Below the pieces are notes generated by a model. The model was not told where the DNA came from. It saw nothing but the letters and a program-made list of their open reading frames with translations, and ran no database searches. A stretch of 64,000 nucleotides of DNA from Anisakis pegreffii (Eukaryota > Nematoda > Chromadorea > Rhabditida > Anisakidae). Positions 51,701 through 64,000 of the stretch are shown in pieces. Position 1 is the first letter of the stretch; each line of letters opens with the position of its first letter. Both the position numbers and the translations under genes were made by a program. The stretch lies in contig JAPYMA010000078.1 of the NCBI GenBank assembly GCA_035041965.1, positions 62,001-126,000 of the forward strand, given 5' to 3'.

Positions 51701-54700
51701 AGGCAGTATCCGAGAGTATTTCGTGAAAGTTTACGGGTCAACAATCTCCGAAAGAATATCCATGAATAGAATTCATTCATTATTGTTTCGCTATGCAGTA
51801 ATCCTCGAGAGTCATCTTTTTCAACTGTGACTTAAAAGGAAAAATGCTGCCTCTGTTTTTTGAGAAAAATCACCCTTTTGGGATTGAATATGTTCCGTTT
51901 GTTGTTTGATTTGGTCACAATCAACGAGATCGATTCGCTCATACAGAAACAAATTATATTTTATCAGTTTACTGTCACATGTCTGCGTATGTTCAAGCTC
52001 AAAAAATTATTTTCCTCTTAAATTTGGTTTTTTTCCATATTTTACTAAAGTTGCAGTCCGCCAACCCGTTCGAACAATACATTTAATCGGCTGCTTATAC
52101 TTCATTGTTATCGATAATGAAAGCGCAGTGTGGCAATCTTTCGAGTGAACTGAAGACCTGCTATAGTCTCAGTATCATTCACGTGAGTCATGCTTAAACT
52201 TAGCTCCCGTAAATGATGTTGTGGCTTCAGCGGATGGCTGGCATGCACGACTCCTAGTGTAGAGTACGTTTGACGAAGTGCGACGATGATGCGACGTTTG
52301 AGGTAATTCCTCAAAATACTTACCGCACACGGCGTAATTAGGAAGATATTCACTCGACATAACGCACACAATTCGATGCGTAAAAATGGATGGATAAGAG
52401 ATGAAAACCAACCAAGAAATAATTTTCCAACGCAATTAAGCTCAATGGATGTAGGAAAGGAACTGATTGAATGGAAAGTGAGCGCGACACTGAACAGTAA
52501 ATATGTAAATGAATCTGGTAAATATGTAAAACAGCCAAATCAATAATTCAAGTTCGGATTTCATGAAGACAGATGATTCCAAACGCTATTATTGTTAGCT
52601 GCGCGGAAAGAAGAATGCCAAGGAAGGAAGAATGTGATATTAGTGATATTGGTAATAACAGAGAGGCATAAACTCGTAATGAGTTGGATTTGCTGATTAA
52701 ATAAAATAAATAAATGAATCTGGCATGGAACTAAACACCGCAATGTCTTAATAACATCAATGATGGACTGGTGCTCAATGCTATAGATGAGCGACTGCTG
52801 GCTGAATAAACTGTGGTCGAGTAAATTGAAATAGTCGGGGTCATCAAAATTCCATTTAGTCACTGATGTGCTCTTGAATAAATTATTATTTAGTCAAGCG
52901 GGACTTATTGTGTAGGTGATGAAGTAAATAAGCAAAATTTCAAACAAGAGATAAACGAACTGACTGGCTGAAGAAACAATGAAACTAATTTGTTGTTTGC
53001 ACTCGTTCCACTAAATGGTTACTTTACTTCGTTTGTGCAAGATCGGATAGATACGGCAACAAAAAAGAATGACACTAGATGATTACAGAATAGCACTTTG
53101 ATGTTCAGCACAACTAGAATAAAAGCAGTTTCTGAAGTATAATCAAGTGTTTGATTATAGTTCCAAAACTGTAACGAACAACTTAAAATATGATGTATGC
53201 AACTAACGAATGCATGTCTCTTAATAACATCAATTATGAACATCGCTAGTGTTGACTGAGAAACGTTTTGAATAAACAGACTGATCATTGTTATCATTCC
53301 GTACCTTCTCAGCAGTGATATATACGATAATTCATAGCAACAATCGTATCAAGTTGTTCATTTTAGCAACAGAATGAGCACTGCAAGCACAGTCAAGTCG
53401 TCGTTGAGCATAAGCAGAGGATGAACAACTTAAAACTCCAAAACAGAAAATAACGAAATTTGATATTCATCAAAACTGAATCGAATTGAATCCATCCCAA
53501 ATCCCCTGAGGTATCATCACGTCTGATGAAGACGGGAGGAGGACTGACATATCTATATAAGAAATAGATTATATTCTCGCGCTATATATCTCACGCTTGC
53601 ATCTTCATCATTTGAATGGATTGTGAACGAAACTTATTTAGTTCACTCATTCGTTCTTCACTGATATCGATCAAATGAATAAAATTAAACCCTCATTCCG
53701 TTTCATCGTTGCACAGCGCTTTACTAACACCAAACTTCCTTGACGGATGGATGCTTTCGGTGTAGCAAACGTATCTTGTTGAGAAATTTCTTTTATTTTG
53801 AGTTGAAACATTCACAACGAACTTATTCAATTCCTTCTCAAAAAGTTCTCTACAAATGACAATATGTGTTACGGATCAAGCAGTGCTTCGAAACTATGAA
53901 CAATGAACTAGAAATCAACAATCCACATGAATTAACTGCACAAATTTTTGCTTCATCCAATTAGAAGTCATTCTTTTGTGATCAGTTTGCGAATATTGGT
54001 GTCTTAAACAATGGTTATTGATTGATAACGCAGAAATATTCATCAGTTATGGCAAGATAAAACAACACTAAATTATGGTCTTAATGCAATCTATCGGCAA
54101 AATTATATTTTATATGATTTTGGAAATGGTTACGTATGAAGCCTTCAAAGGAGAAGGCGTTGGTTAAAAATTGATAATATACGAGATAGATAAAAGATGG
54201 CAGAGGGAAGAAGTAGCTTCAAATTATACCCGATATGAAAGCTATCTGAGGGATATTTCCATTCCAGAACGACAATAAGTGTGGTCGACCAAAATAAAAT
54301 TAATGAAAAACGACTCAACAAAAAAAAAGAATTCTGATGAAACATCTAAATAATCTTTTGTGAATGCTTTTTGATATGTTCTGAAGAATGAATGAAAAAA
54401 TATATGCCAAATGATACATATCGGTAAGTAACCAATCCCAATAAACGAGAGTGTTATAATATTTGAGAGTTTGATTTGTTAACTGGAATCAGTTGGTGAA
54501 TAACTGGATACAATCGTTTCTGGAAAGCTTGCATATAGGGTAAATTAATTGTCGCATCATGATTATTCAAGAGAATAGATAACAATCGCATCAATCCGAA
54601 TGATCAATCCAACACAATTGGTTAAGAAACCTTGCAACAACTTTGAGCGAATTCCTTCGATCGACTGCGAAAGAAGTAGATATGAAAACTCTCAGGAAAA

Positions 54701-55369
54701 CAACTACAAGCGAGTTTTCGAGATTCTTTGAAAAATATTCGCGTCGACAAAAATCCCCCTGGACGTGTCTTTGAATGGAAATGTGATAGATATGATTTGT
54801 AAAAGTAGCATGAAAAAAAGGAGATCATATTAAACCACATGGTTGATCAACAGACAGTTAATTTTTGTCAATTATGAATGAGAATGCTGAACCAGCCAGC
54901 AGCATTCATTATTTTTGGCATCATATTGCTGCTGATGAATGATAAATCCTAAATCGATTTGATATGCCCTGATTCTAGACTACAGATTAACGGTGAATAC
55001 GAACTAGGGAACAGCATCTCGTCATATCGCTACTAATAAAAAAGAAGTGGTCAATCGAAGTCGACGACAGCATCCCATATTGCTGTGAATGACAACAGCA
55101 CATTTGAATCACGCCGAGAAAAACATTCAAATATCAATATAAAGGCTATTATTCGACTGCAAATGCATAGCAATAAGTAATAACGATGAATATGGATATG
55201 ATTCGATCAGACTAGCATGAATATATGTGAACGAAGAACACTCGTAAAAAACACCATTTACATTCCTTCTCTCTTTTCGACAGAATCTGAACAGAACGCA
55301 ACTATTCCAACAGTTTTACACATCTGATGCTCTCTAATGAAAAATTCACTTTATCTGTTTTCATTTAAG
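48760..55369. other. Upstream region of the peptidase, long gene-poor stretch
   Basis: The missing first exon of the M13 gene should lie in the first kilobases here. Other items are weak: a plus frame at 49354-49599 with protein-like composition (KKEEQYCVSQYELWYLCELA), and a minus frame at 52175-52435 that reaches a perfect GTAAGT donor near 52323. A promoter-like TATCTATATAAG is near 53550. None is enough to call a gene. Confidence 0.4.
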
Positions 55370-55370
55370 T

Positions 55371-55430
55371 TTAAAATTCGTGCATGTCTTCCTTTGGCAC
55401 ACAGTTCTCATCTTCGTGAGTCTCATAATC
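55371..55430 (-). CDS. Possible acidic C-terminal exon
   Basis: After an ATTTTTAG acceptor at 55430 the phase-0 frame reads DYETHEDENCVPKEDMHEF and stops. It could be an alternative 3' end of the minus-strand gene just upstream: a 10-base microexon at 55885-55894 (between TTTCAG and GTGTTG) would carry the phase from 2 to 0 and join the two. Speculative. Confidence 0.25.
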   Translation of the reverse strand, partial: DYETHEDENCVPKEDMHEF

Positions 55431-55869
55431 CTAAAAATTATTCACGGCAAAATCAAAGACTGATATTCGAACAAATCAACTCGAACTAATCAAATAGCAA
55501 CGAAAATTTTGATCAGATGCAGTCGATTAATTGAATCGCAAAATGCATGGAAGCAAACATCAAACGAAACAGACAATAAGCATGGGTCATGGTTAATGCG
55601 AGCAACGTCTTATCATTCTAATTACAAACAGCAAATGTTCAACCACTAACTGATTCACTGAGTCTCTTGATAGTTGGTTGCAGACTGATATTTTGGTGAG
55701 ATGAATGCGGATGAGCGCTAATAAGATTTGCGATAGTGACTAATTATGAGTAGAAATGGGTAACTACTCACCATTCTCCCAGGAATGAACAATGAAGAGT
55801 GGAGCAAAGTTTGAATTACAAGCGATTCATGAAGGGATTATTTTTTGCTGATAGGAACATGAGGCATGA

Positions 55870-57860
55870 TCACTTAGGCAACACCATGAAAGCACTGAAA
55901 CGATAACAAAGAAATGATCGGATGATGATGCACCTACCGCGTTCTTGGTTTCTTCCTTTTATGAGGTAAATACAAATCGCTACTCGGTCTTCCGCTAGTG
56001 CTCGTTTTGTTGTTGTTCGCGTTTATAATCACTCTACTTGCTGAGAGGTATGAGTCCTGTAAGTTTGAATCAATTTTCGCATCAGACAGATTAGCTGACG
56101 AACACATCCACTGGCTGGTCTCCTTCTTCGTTGTTGTATAACGAATAGCATCAAAAAGTATCATATCTCTACAATAAGTAATGAAGTATGCGATTTTAAC
56201 TGTACGTCATGACGAGATAGGATCAGAGGAAGCCCTATTAGGTAATCCTTACATATGAATGCATGTAAGCTTTGCGATAGATATATGTCTTCTTTCATCA
56301 TTTGAACGAAATTCTTTCCATATGAACTTCATACAAATACAACTTGCACAAACATGCATAGCTTCACAGACAATGTGCAAGTTCAAATGCGCATTTCATC
56401 AAATTTCTCTCCTACCTTGCTCATCTGAAACTCAAAAAGCACTCGAAATCACCATAATGACCAAACGACTAATATTATACTATGATATTGAATGGCTCTT
56501 CACTACGTCATATTCATGTCGAATAGCTTAACGTTCAAAAACTTCTCTGGTAATAAGTATCAATAGAATCATAGAGATTTACTCGAACAGGAATGAAAGA
56601 GTGAAGATTCATTTTAAAATCCTCATCTTTCCGACGAATCGCTATGTCCCACTTGCGTATATCAATCTGCATCATTCATGTGCATTCGTTTTTCATGATT
56701 AAGATGTGAGTGTGTCAGCGATTTGTGTTAGCGATCTGTTTACCCTAATCAGCTCTTATTCAACTCCTTTTAATGCATTTTTATAATGATCCTTAGAATA
56801 CTTTTCTATCGTCCCTTTTCTCTGCTCAATTTTCATTTCATTCGTACTTTTATTAATCAACCAAAATTTTCCATATGATTCATCGAAAACCGAAAATTTT
56901 TACGTGGAGACATTCATTTTGCACGATCCTAACGATAGGCAATAATGTGAATAAAGCTGTTCGTTAGATGCGAGGAGCAATTAGATATGATGTATATGAG
57001 AATTAATAGTGAAAAGAAAATCGAAGGAGCAATAGAATGAAATATGTGAGGGTAATGGCCAATGCATATTAAATGAAATTTCAATTATGTGGACTGAAAA
57101 AGTTGAAAATGCACTGGCTGATTAGGCTTAGTAGAATGATATTGCCTGATCAAAAGTGAATAGCAAAAAAGAGGGAACCAGCTAGGAAAAATACTGTTAA
57201 TTTGTACTGATAGATTGTTTTTTGATCGAATTCCGAGGAATATACAGTGATTAAGAACATCCTTCTCTATTCCCGAGTTCATCCTGTTGTGTGTTTCCAG
57301 TCTATTCTTAACCTCGCCGAGTAGAACTGAACACTTGACGGTACCCGTCTTCTCGGCATCCTCCAAAACAATATTTTCTGTCTATTCGAAAATTTTAGTC
57401 CCACATTCATGCGACATTTTGTAAAATAGCCGTGCGTTTGAAAGTACGTTGACATCGATCAGACTGAATAATCATTGGGAATAAAATTCACCTGAAGATT
57501 ACCATTGCGCTGACGTGGCACAGCATAGCAGTCGTAATCGGATGGCTCTGAATAGTGACTCGTTTTCATTGCTCTATCGCTATCTGCTTGGAGACGATAA
57601 ACAAAGATTTGCCTGAACACTGATGATAATTCAGCAATACTTTCATTCTGAAGAATAAAATGTAATACTGAAAGTATGCATTTATCAAATTTTTGATGAA
57701 TAGTGAAACAATGTAATGAAAAGTGGAAATTGAAGGGTGATATTTTGATAGCATCATTATCATGCAGATTTCGTTGAAATTACTTACATTAATCAACTTG
57801 CAACCAGCTTTCTATTACATCTCATCACAATGTTCACTAAACTTTCACGAAATTCATCAC
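55870..57860 (-). CDS. Five-exon gene of unknown family, possible GPCR cytoplasmic tail (5' end not found)
   Basis: The model is complement(join(55870..55894,55938..56168,57313..57377,57492..57647,57805..57860)), about 177 residues, all five exons phase-consistent. The first exon found reads (G)DEFRESLVNIVMRCNRKL, which looks like helix 8 of a rhodopsin-family receptor after the NPxxY motif, with a membrane-proximal cysteine. Then come SIAELSSVFRQIFVYRLQAD, a tyrosine-rich SHYSEPSDYDCYAVPRQR, a basic RMPRRRVPSS, a Ser/Asn-rich part and a very basic LYLPHKRKKPRTRAFMVLPK end. If it is a receptor, the seven helices lie upstream (above 57860) and I did not find them. The basic end could equally be a nuclear localisation signal. 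The last intron is only 43 bases. I am fairly sure it is a gene; the receptor reading is a guess. Confidence 0.5.
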
Positions 57861-57894
57861 CTAAAACGAAACATGAAGCAAAAACGATAAATGA

Positions 57895-58341
57895 TCACTG
57901 ATCGCACACGTTCAAGTTCGCATATTCGAGATACTTATGGATTAGAGAATACATTCCTGAAAAACGGATTATAGGAATTTTCTGAGAAGAAACATTCCTG
58001 GAAAAGATTACCAGAATGAATATACTATAGCGCATCAAAGAGCAAACAAATGGTGGATGGAAACGGCATGAGATGCTTGTTGATGAGTGCATCCGCAGAA
58101 CTTGAATGAACGGCTGTAATAAACGAGTAAGAATAATGTTTATTATAAGAACTTTGATAGCAATAGAGATAATAATAGTGTCAGTGCTAATGACATGATA
58201 ATGATAATAACAATAATACTTCAGCAAAAAAGCGAACACAAATGGAATGATTGAAATGAAAAGCACAAAGGGACGCGTAACAGAAGGTTTGAGGTAGTGA
58301 CGAATTGAACTGAGGGAGTACGTAATGACATGTTGAAGCAA
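57895..58341 (-). CDS. Unsupported long hydrophobic frame
   Basis: This frame of 148 codons holds two hydrophobic stretches (PFVLFISIIPFVFAFLLKYY, TIIISIAIKVLIINIILTRL) just upstream of, and on the same strand as, the putative receptor tail. The underlying DNA is a simple ATT/TTA-rich tract, which by itself gives hydrophobic frames, and no NPxxY or other receptor motif is visible. Listed only because of its length and place. Confidence 0.18.
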   Translation of the reverse strand: MLQHVITYSLSSIRHYLKPSVTRPFVLFISIIPFVFAFLLKYYCYYHYHVISTDTIIISIAIKVLIINIILTRLLQPFIQVLRMHSSTSISCRFHPPFVCSLMRYSIFILVIFSRNVSSQKIPIIRFSGMYSLIHKYLEYANLNVCDQ

Positions 58342-61300
58342 GCGAGTGGTGTGTGACGATTAAATGTGAAAGATAATTAATTTATCGAATGACTATAATA
58401 AATTATGCGATTGAAATGTAATTCGAGAATTTCATCGATGACTGGTCATTAACGATGATCGCTTTTGACGTTTCAGTACATCTGGACGTATGTATGGCTG
58501 GATGGATTACGAGGAGTTTAGTGACTGGTCATTTATATGACAGGAATGTACACAAGATCGAGGGTTGAAATAGCATATAAGACGCTGATTCACGAATCGC
58601 GATAAGTAATATTGATAGATGAGTAATATTCACCTTTCATATACTCAATCATCTCGCACGCGCTAACGGATATTGCGCATTACGCTTCCTGAAAACTATT
58701 TTGTTTTGTATCCCCTACCAACGAAATTGTCCACGAGCACTGAATTGCACGGAGTTTACAAAGATTTTCACTGGTGCTAGATGAGATATCGTTAATCAGG
58801 GAGTTAAGAATTCCTCTTTAAAACCGACAAAAAAGGTCGATTGAGCGGATGGATTAAACTGGCTAAGAAGTGAAATTCGAAATGAATTTTTGTTTTCAAA
58901 TCAGATTACTCGTCAAAGAAACGACAATGAAAAAGCAATCGTTCCAAACGAAAGCAAGGAGAAGTTTCTTATCAAAATGAAATGAAATAAAAGAACGTTA
59001 ATGCTGAAGTCGCAAACAATTGTCAAAAAGCTAACAATTTTTTGCTCTGCTCAAAGGAATCGTACAAATATTTGTAAGATGTACGGTGGGAATCGCATCG
59101 CATCTTCATCAGATATTGAGGAAGACGAATAAAAGCAACTTTTGAGCAGTTTCTTATCGCGTTCAGCTTGAACGGCAGAGAACGAACAGCGTAATTATTG
59201 GTGTTGATGTTGTTGTGGGACGAGAAAATTTATTTATTGCATTGCCGGATGGGAGAATGTCGATCGGCTGTTGTTCAATTGCAATTCTACATTGTTTGAT
59301 AGTGATGCGAGTGAAACGTAAAGAGCATTTATGGAAAAAATCAGATGAGATTTGACACTTTGCGGATTTAAAACAAGAGTTTTGTGTTGAATTGCGTTGA
59401 GTTGAGAGTTGAAAATTATTTGCAAACAAATTTATCATTTGGATAGTGGACGGATCAACGTTTAAATGGGTAATTGATGACGATTGATTGATGTGTGATG
59501 AAAGCGAGTGAAAGGAAAGGAAAGATCACACAGACAGCACTAATCGAGTTACGTTGTTCGTCTTCAGTGCGAATCATCCCGACCTCAACAACTCACGTTT
59601 AAAAGATGATAAACAAAGCAGTTTCAGTGAAGCAAACAAACGAACAAACACAAAAGCCTAAAGGCAAAAAGATCTCAGTTATCTCAAACGAACATCGCAC
59701 AGATACGAACCCTCCTAAAAGACCTCTCGTCCAACAGCTCTAGATATCGCTCAGCACTGTTACAATAGGCACATTTGAACAGAACTCTTACCGTTGCATC
59801 CTTTACGAAATCCATCCCTTTATCGTACTTCTGAATCCTTCTTCTCAAAAAAACGCTGGGTATTCATCACCTCAACAAAGCGTCAGCAACCTCAGTGATC
59901 TTTAAAAGAATTATCGACCGGTTACAGTCTCGTCACCAGTTCAATTCGCTTTTCGTTCATGCTCTCACTCTCAACAGCATTCTGTACGTGCTATTGTCAG
60001 CCACGTAATCCTCATCATTCAATGAAACTGTTCCATAAATTCACAAATGACCGAATGACTAAATTCATAATTATTTATTCATTTATCGAAGCATTTCTTA
60101 TTTATCAGAATTGCCAATTGTAACGTACTTGTCAATCGATTAGGCACTTCATTAAGTCACCGAGCTGCTTGCTCTACAAAGCAGTAAACGATTGCTGGTT
60201 AGTAGTTTATTGTATAAATGGTTCGATGAGTGAGGGATAAATCATTAAAGAATTCTCTTCTGTTGAAGATGTCAGAGCCAAAACACTTAACGGTAAGCAC
60301 TAAGCACACAACTATTAGCATTGTCAACCATCAGGCCAGATCAGCTAATAAATGAATATCTTAGCTGGTTTCACTATTCTTCTTATCTTGCATTCCAATA
60401 ACTTATTCCTTCTTACTCTATTCTGATCTGATATTATCTAGTTGTCTGGGAAATCTTCATTAGAACTCTTCGTCGAGATATGCTATCCATCTTTAGGAAT
60501 GCGGACAAAAGCAACTTCAAGCGTTCTGTCTTCAAAGTTGTCGCTTTGTCAAATTACATAAAGATACACCGTTCTAAACTTCATCGAACGACCAAACTGA
60601 TCACCTATCGTATACTCATTTTGAATCACCAAAACGTCCATCGCCCTCAGATCAAATGCATCTGTTTCTGACTCAACTTTCCTATTCACTGATATTTTCC
60701 AACTAGTAACTGAAATTTTGATCTCACACAATCTCTGTCCGTTGTGGTCGGTTATTGATTGAACGATGGCTAAAGTTGAGGCGAAATAGTCCCGAGGGCG
60801 GGTTGCTTGGGGTTGATGGGAGAGTACCAGGGGCCCTCGATTTCATTTTTGGTCAACTTGACCAAGATCCTTGCCGCTTTCATTTTAATGAACATCTTCG
60901 GCGATTTCTCATCTCTGCCAAGCATACTTATCGTTAGCAAAGTCCTAGGGGATTAAGTTGAGAAAGCATCACTCGTTTTCTCGCTTGTTGAACGACAATG
61001 AGCCGTATAAACGTTTTGCACGTCGATGGCAACAGAAGGATATTTCGTAAGGCATAGAATGAGGAGTAATTCAATATTTATAAATAAATTGAGATGGATA
61101 GTGCGTTCGTTGTATTCCTTACTAATTATAATAATGAAGATGATTAGTGAAATCCTGTTTGAACATATGGGTCTTTGCGAGAGACCTTCTTGAACACTTG
61201 CTATGAATAACGTAAACAAAACTTATAGAAATAATTAAGAAAGGGTGCAGTGGTACGAACAAAACGTAATAAGTGCAGTACGGAAACACAAAGATGCAGG

Positions 61301-62309
61301 TTTATGATGCTTCATTAATCCTAGATAAACAGCATTTCGTCATCAATAATAACTGAACAAAGAGTGACCAATTCAAAGTTGATTTGTCAAATTGACCGAA
61401 TTCTTAGAATATGTCCTCTTAAAATTTGATGAGAGATTCTGGTTGATTGAATTCATCAAGTTCCTATCCGCTAATCAGCTCGAAATCCGGAATCGTGATG
61501 CATAAACCTAATCAAAAAGAAAACTGCATTTTTGTACGGTCACACAAGGTTTGAAGCCAAAATGCTCACAAAATAGCAGTTATTGCTGACTAATTATGAT
61601 CTGACTAAGTACAATTTATCGAAGCAGCCTTCATTTTATGAAGAAACATGATACAGAAGGTGTGTATTTAAGATATTCGGATGAATTTGGCATGAATAAA
61701 TAGTGATGTCAACAAATCAGTTAGAAGCGTATAACGAAGTAAATAAGCAAATAAATTCTTTGAGCATTTACAGAATGCTGTATCTATCAAATTACAACCT
61801 CAGTGGCATTGTCTACCGTTATTGTACTACTGCACTGTAATGTGAACTGCCGATATGCGATGGGATGAATATAGGATTGGATAGATGTATTGATGATATG
61901 TAGATGTGCTGAGTGACAAGGCTGGATGGATGGATCTCTCGGTGAATATCCTTTTTGATACACTTCAAAATACCATCATTTTGATTGCTAGTCATTAATT
62001 ATTGTTATGACTGTTCTCGTCATTATCGATACCAATTAAAGCATTTATAAGTTTCATGTAAACTCTTTCAAATAAGGCTATGCAGCATTACAATCAACTG
62101 TTTATCTAAATCTCCCGAAATAAGGACTCAACCAAACGAGAATGATAACGGACGCATCCCAGATGAATGAAGCAACATGTTTTATAAAGCCGATCGATAG
62201 TTGTGTTACTGAGTTGAACAACCCAATTAAATGACAGTCAATAAATAAAAGGTCTATGAGTGATCAACAAAACCGATAATGATTGTTTGCTTGACAAATA
62301 ACTTGTTCA
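58342..62309. other. No supported gene
   Basis: Frames of 60-91 codons occur on both strands. A minus frame at 60549-60731 has charged composition (ESETDAFDLRAMDVLVIQNE) and could end at a CTTTAT|GTAATT donor, but a plus frame overlaps it and neither is backed by motifs. A G+C-richer patch at 60780-60880 (around GGTACCAGGGGCCCTCGAT-like sequence) differs from its surroundings. Confidence 0.4.
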
Positions 62310-62795
62310 TTGAGATACAACAACTCCATCACGAGTTCAAGCAAACTCAATAACATCGCAGAAGTGGTACAGTCAGCAGTAGGAGTCTGCGTATCGCAAA
62401 GGATCTGCACTATCGAGTCGATATATTATGTTATAATGATGTTGCCAGATTGCAAATTCTGTTATTGTCGTTTCATGGATCATCTGCTCTGTCTCAAAAG
62501 TATTTCTTGCCAAACACATTCGATTAATGTTTCTTGTTCAGCTTACTTGTCTTCATTCTTCCAACTGAACAATCAAGTTACAATGACACGGTCCATCAAT
62601 ACTGAACCAACAACAAAGGATATTTGTTCATCTTATGTTTTAATACGTGCGATTTCTGAAGAGTGCACTCCACACAGCATTTATTATTTCTTCACTTTAG
62701 ATTGCGATTTTCTCCGTTATATTTTCAAAAAGATCATTCATTCGGAATTTTCCGCACGATTATTGGGAGCTTCTTATTTGTTAAGCTTGGGTTAA
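62310..62795 (+). CDS. Long cysteine-rich open frame, hypothetical
   Basis: One of the longest open stretches in the window, 161 codons if the TTG at 62310 is counted; the first ATG is at about 62435. It has 15 or so cysteines, dense in the middle (CKFCYC, then LLCLKSISC, then CSAY), and no membrane helix at the start. No family is recognised. A second plus frame (62663-62887) overlaps its end. In DNA this A+T-rich a frame this long is unusual but not impossible by chance, so it may be an exon or a fossil. Confidence 0.28.
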   Translation: MRYNNSITSSSKLNNIAEVVQSAVGVCVSQRICTIESIYYVIMMLPDCKFCYCRFMDHLLCLKSISCQTHSINVSCSAYLSSFFQLNNQVTMTRSINTEPTTKDICSSYVLIRAISEECTPHSIYYFFTLDCDFLRYIFKKIIHSEFSARLLGASYLLSLG

Positions 62796-62887
62796 TCGGA
62801 AGTAACTGTGGAATATGGTACTGGGGATTCAAAAAAGTCGAGAGAAATTATTTGAAATTCGACTCGATGGATGAATCTGGACCATAA

Positions 62888-63845
62888 ATGATCAAGAAAC
62901 GGAAGATTCATTAGTAGACATCGTCGTAAATTCACGTAGAATCTTTGCATTAAAGGTCACCATAAAAATGTAGAAATTGCTGTAAGTTGACATGAGCATG
63001 GCAATACACCTCAGCACATTTTAGTGAGTCGTAAAGATGCTTCATAAAAAATGCAAATCTTCGCTGCTATTCACGTATGTTTACATATGTTTACGTCACT
63101 TATTTTACTATACTTTACTTTTTATCTAGTTACTCAATTGCGACATACATTGACGCTTCGAAATAAATCCTCGACTTAATGTCATTCAAAATAATATATT
63201 TCGGCATCATACAATCATTTTCTTAGGGTTGGAGATATCATGAGGTGGCGATTTTGCAGTTAAGATGCTCAGTAAGAGGATCGGCTTATTCACCAGCCTC
63301 AAATAGCGTCTTTCCCCTGCTGAGTTTCACCATTCCATTCGAATCTACTGAATTTTTTTAATAATCATGACTAAATTGTTTCGTAAGTGTCAGTTTCATC
63401 ATTCAGCAACATTCAAATCCAACTCATCATGTATGTAATGTAAAGACGTTGCATTCTGCTCGAATATATGAAAAATAAGTCTGTTCTGCAATTATTGCAT
63501 TTTCGAAAATACCGAACCTCTGCTATAAAATGATATACAACTTTCTTCCTAATTTTTCTCTCAGATGCGAGAGAATTTCAGTTAGTCTAATAAATAGCAA
63601 TTGTGACTGTTGAACATCATTATTGATCACACCAAGCGATATTCTCTCGTATCTTAACAGTCAGCGTCAAAGTTTAATGCAGATTTATACGGTACTCAGT
63701 CTCGACTACGAGATGGTATACATTATGGTTATGAATTTTTGCTGTCGGATGGGTAACAGTTCCAATTACTTTTTTACTTTTGCATTAAATCGAAATTTCG
63801 AACATGTCTTCATTGCTGCTCACTCTGTACATTATGTTTCATTCT
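62888..63845. other. No gene identified
   Basis: Nothing but short frames. The 96-codon plus frame at 63623-63913 runs into the LTR copy and is fortuitous. Confidence 0.45.
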
Positions 63846-64000
63846 TGTTGTGTTGCCGAGTGGTGACAATGGAAAAACAGTTATTATTTATTGGGCTTAA
63901 AACACAACAATAACAATGGGGGTGAAGTACACACACAACACAGGGTAAACACTGTAGACAATACACGGCCGATGCACGCAAGACGAAACAGAACAATGAA
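63846..64000 (-). mobile_element. Second copy of the solo-LTR family, cut by the window end
   Basis: Starts TGTTGTGTTGCCGAG exactly as the element at 15343 does and matches its first 150 or so bases with only a handful of differences. Same orientation as the first copy. The 5 bases before it are ATTCT, which would be its target duplication. Whether it is a solo LTR or the edge of a full retrotransposon cannot be seen. Confidence 0.85.

Noticed and set aside
55938..56090. Homeodomain reading of the HKRKKPRTR segment
   Set aside because: It resembles the N-terminal arm of some homeodomains, but no WFQNRR-type helix was found downstream on the minus strand and the next in-phase exon reads AFMVLPK and stops.
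60755..60937. 60-codon plus frame in a G+C-richer patch
   Set aside because: Short, no splice sites or motifs, and the patch looks like a fragment of repeated DNA.

Overview
This window is nuclear DNA of a nematode. It holds a cuticle collagen with the nematode N-terminal domain and YCPCP tail, a PAR-6 whose PB1, half-CRIB and PDZ blocks follow the Caenorhabditis order, and a multi-exon M13 neprilysin-like peptidase. Introns run from about 75 to 800 bases, the DNA is about 65% A+T, and genes are sparse (roughly one per 10-15 kb). That suits a parasitic nematode with a mid-sized genome better than C. elegans. A clade III worm is my guess; the species cannot be read from the sequence.

Layout. 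1-15 kb is mostly intergenic. It has two well-bounded orphan exons on the minus strand (182-425 and 3798-4082), a 570 bp inverted-repeat element (4781-5353) and a small secreted-protein gene (6961-7346, minus). 15-25 kb is transposon-rich: a complete solo LTR with a target duplication, hAT-like debris, a palindromic cluster, one copy of a 400 bp LTR-like repeat, and a nearly perfect 159 bp palindrome. 25.5-27.3 kb is a five-exon cuticle collagen (minus, 305 residues). 28.1-29.7 kb is an old tandem array in which long and short units mostly alternate. 29.9-34.3 kb is a twelve-exon acyl-CoA synthetase of the 4-coumarate-CoA ligase type (plus, about 535 residues). 36.1-38.9 kb is par-6 (plus, 304 residues). 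41.7-48.8 kb is a type II membrane M13 metallopeptidase (minus, at least 16 exons), with two transposon insertions in its introns. 55.9-57.9 kb is a phase-consistent gene of unknown family, possibly the tail of a GPCR (minus). The window ends inside a second copy of the solo-LTR family.

The genes are neighbours, not a pathway. PAR-6 is a polarity scaffold, the collagen is exoskeleton, the neprilysin trims extracellular peptides and the ligase activates a carboxylic acid. None shares a promoter or an operon-like spacing. All exon boundaries were placed by hand from splice sites, phase continuity and remembered family motifs. No alignment or search was run.
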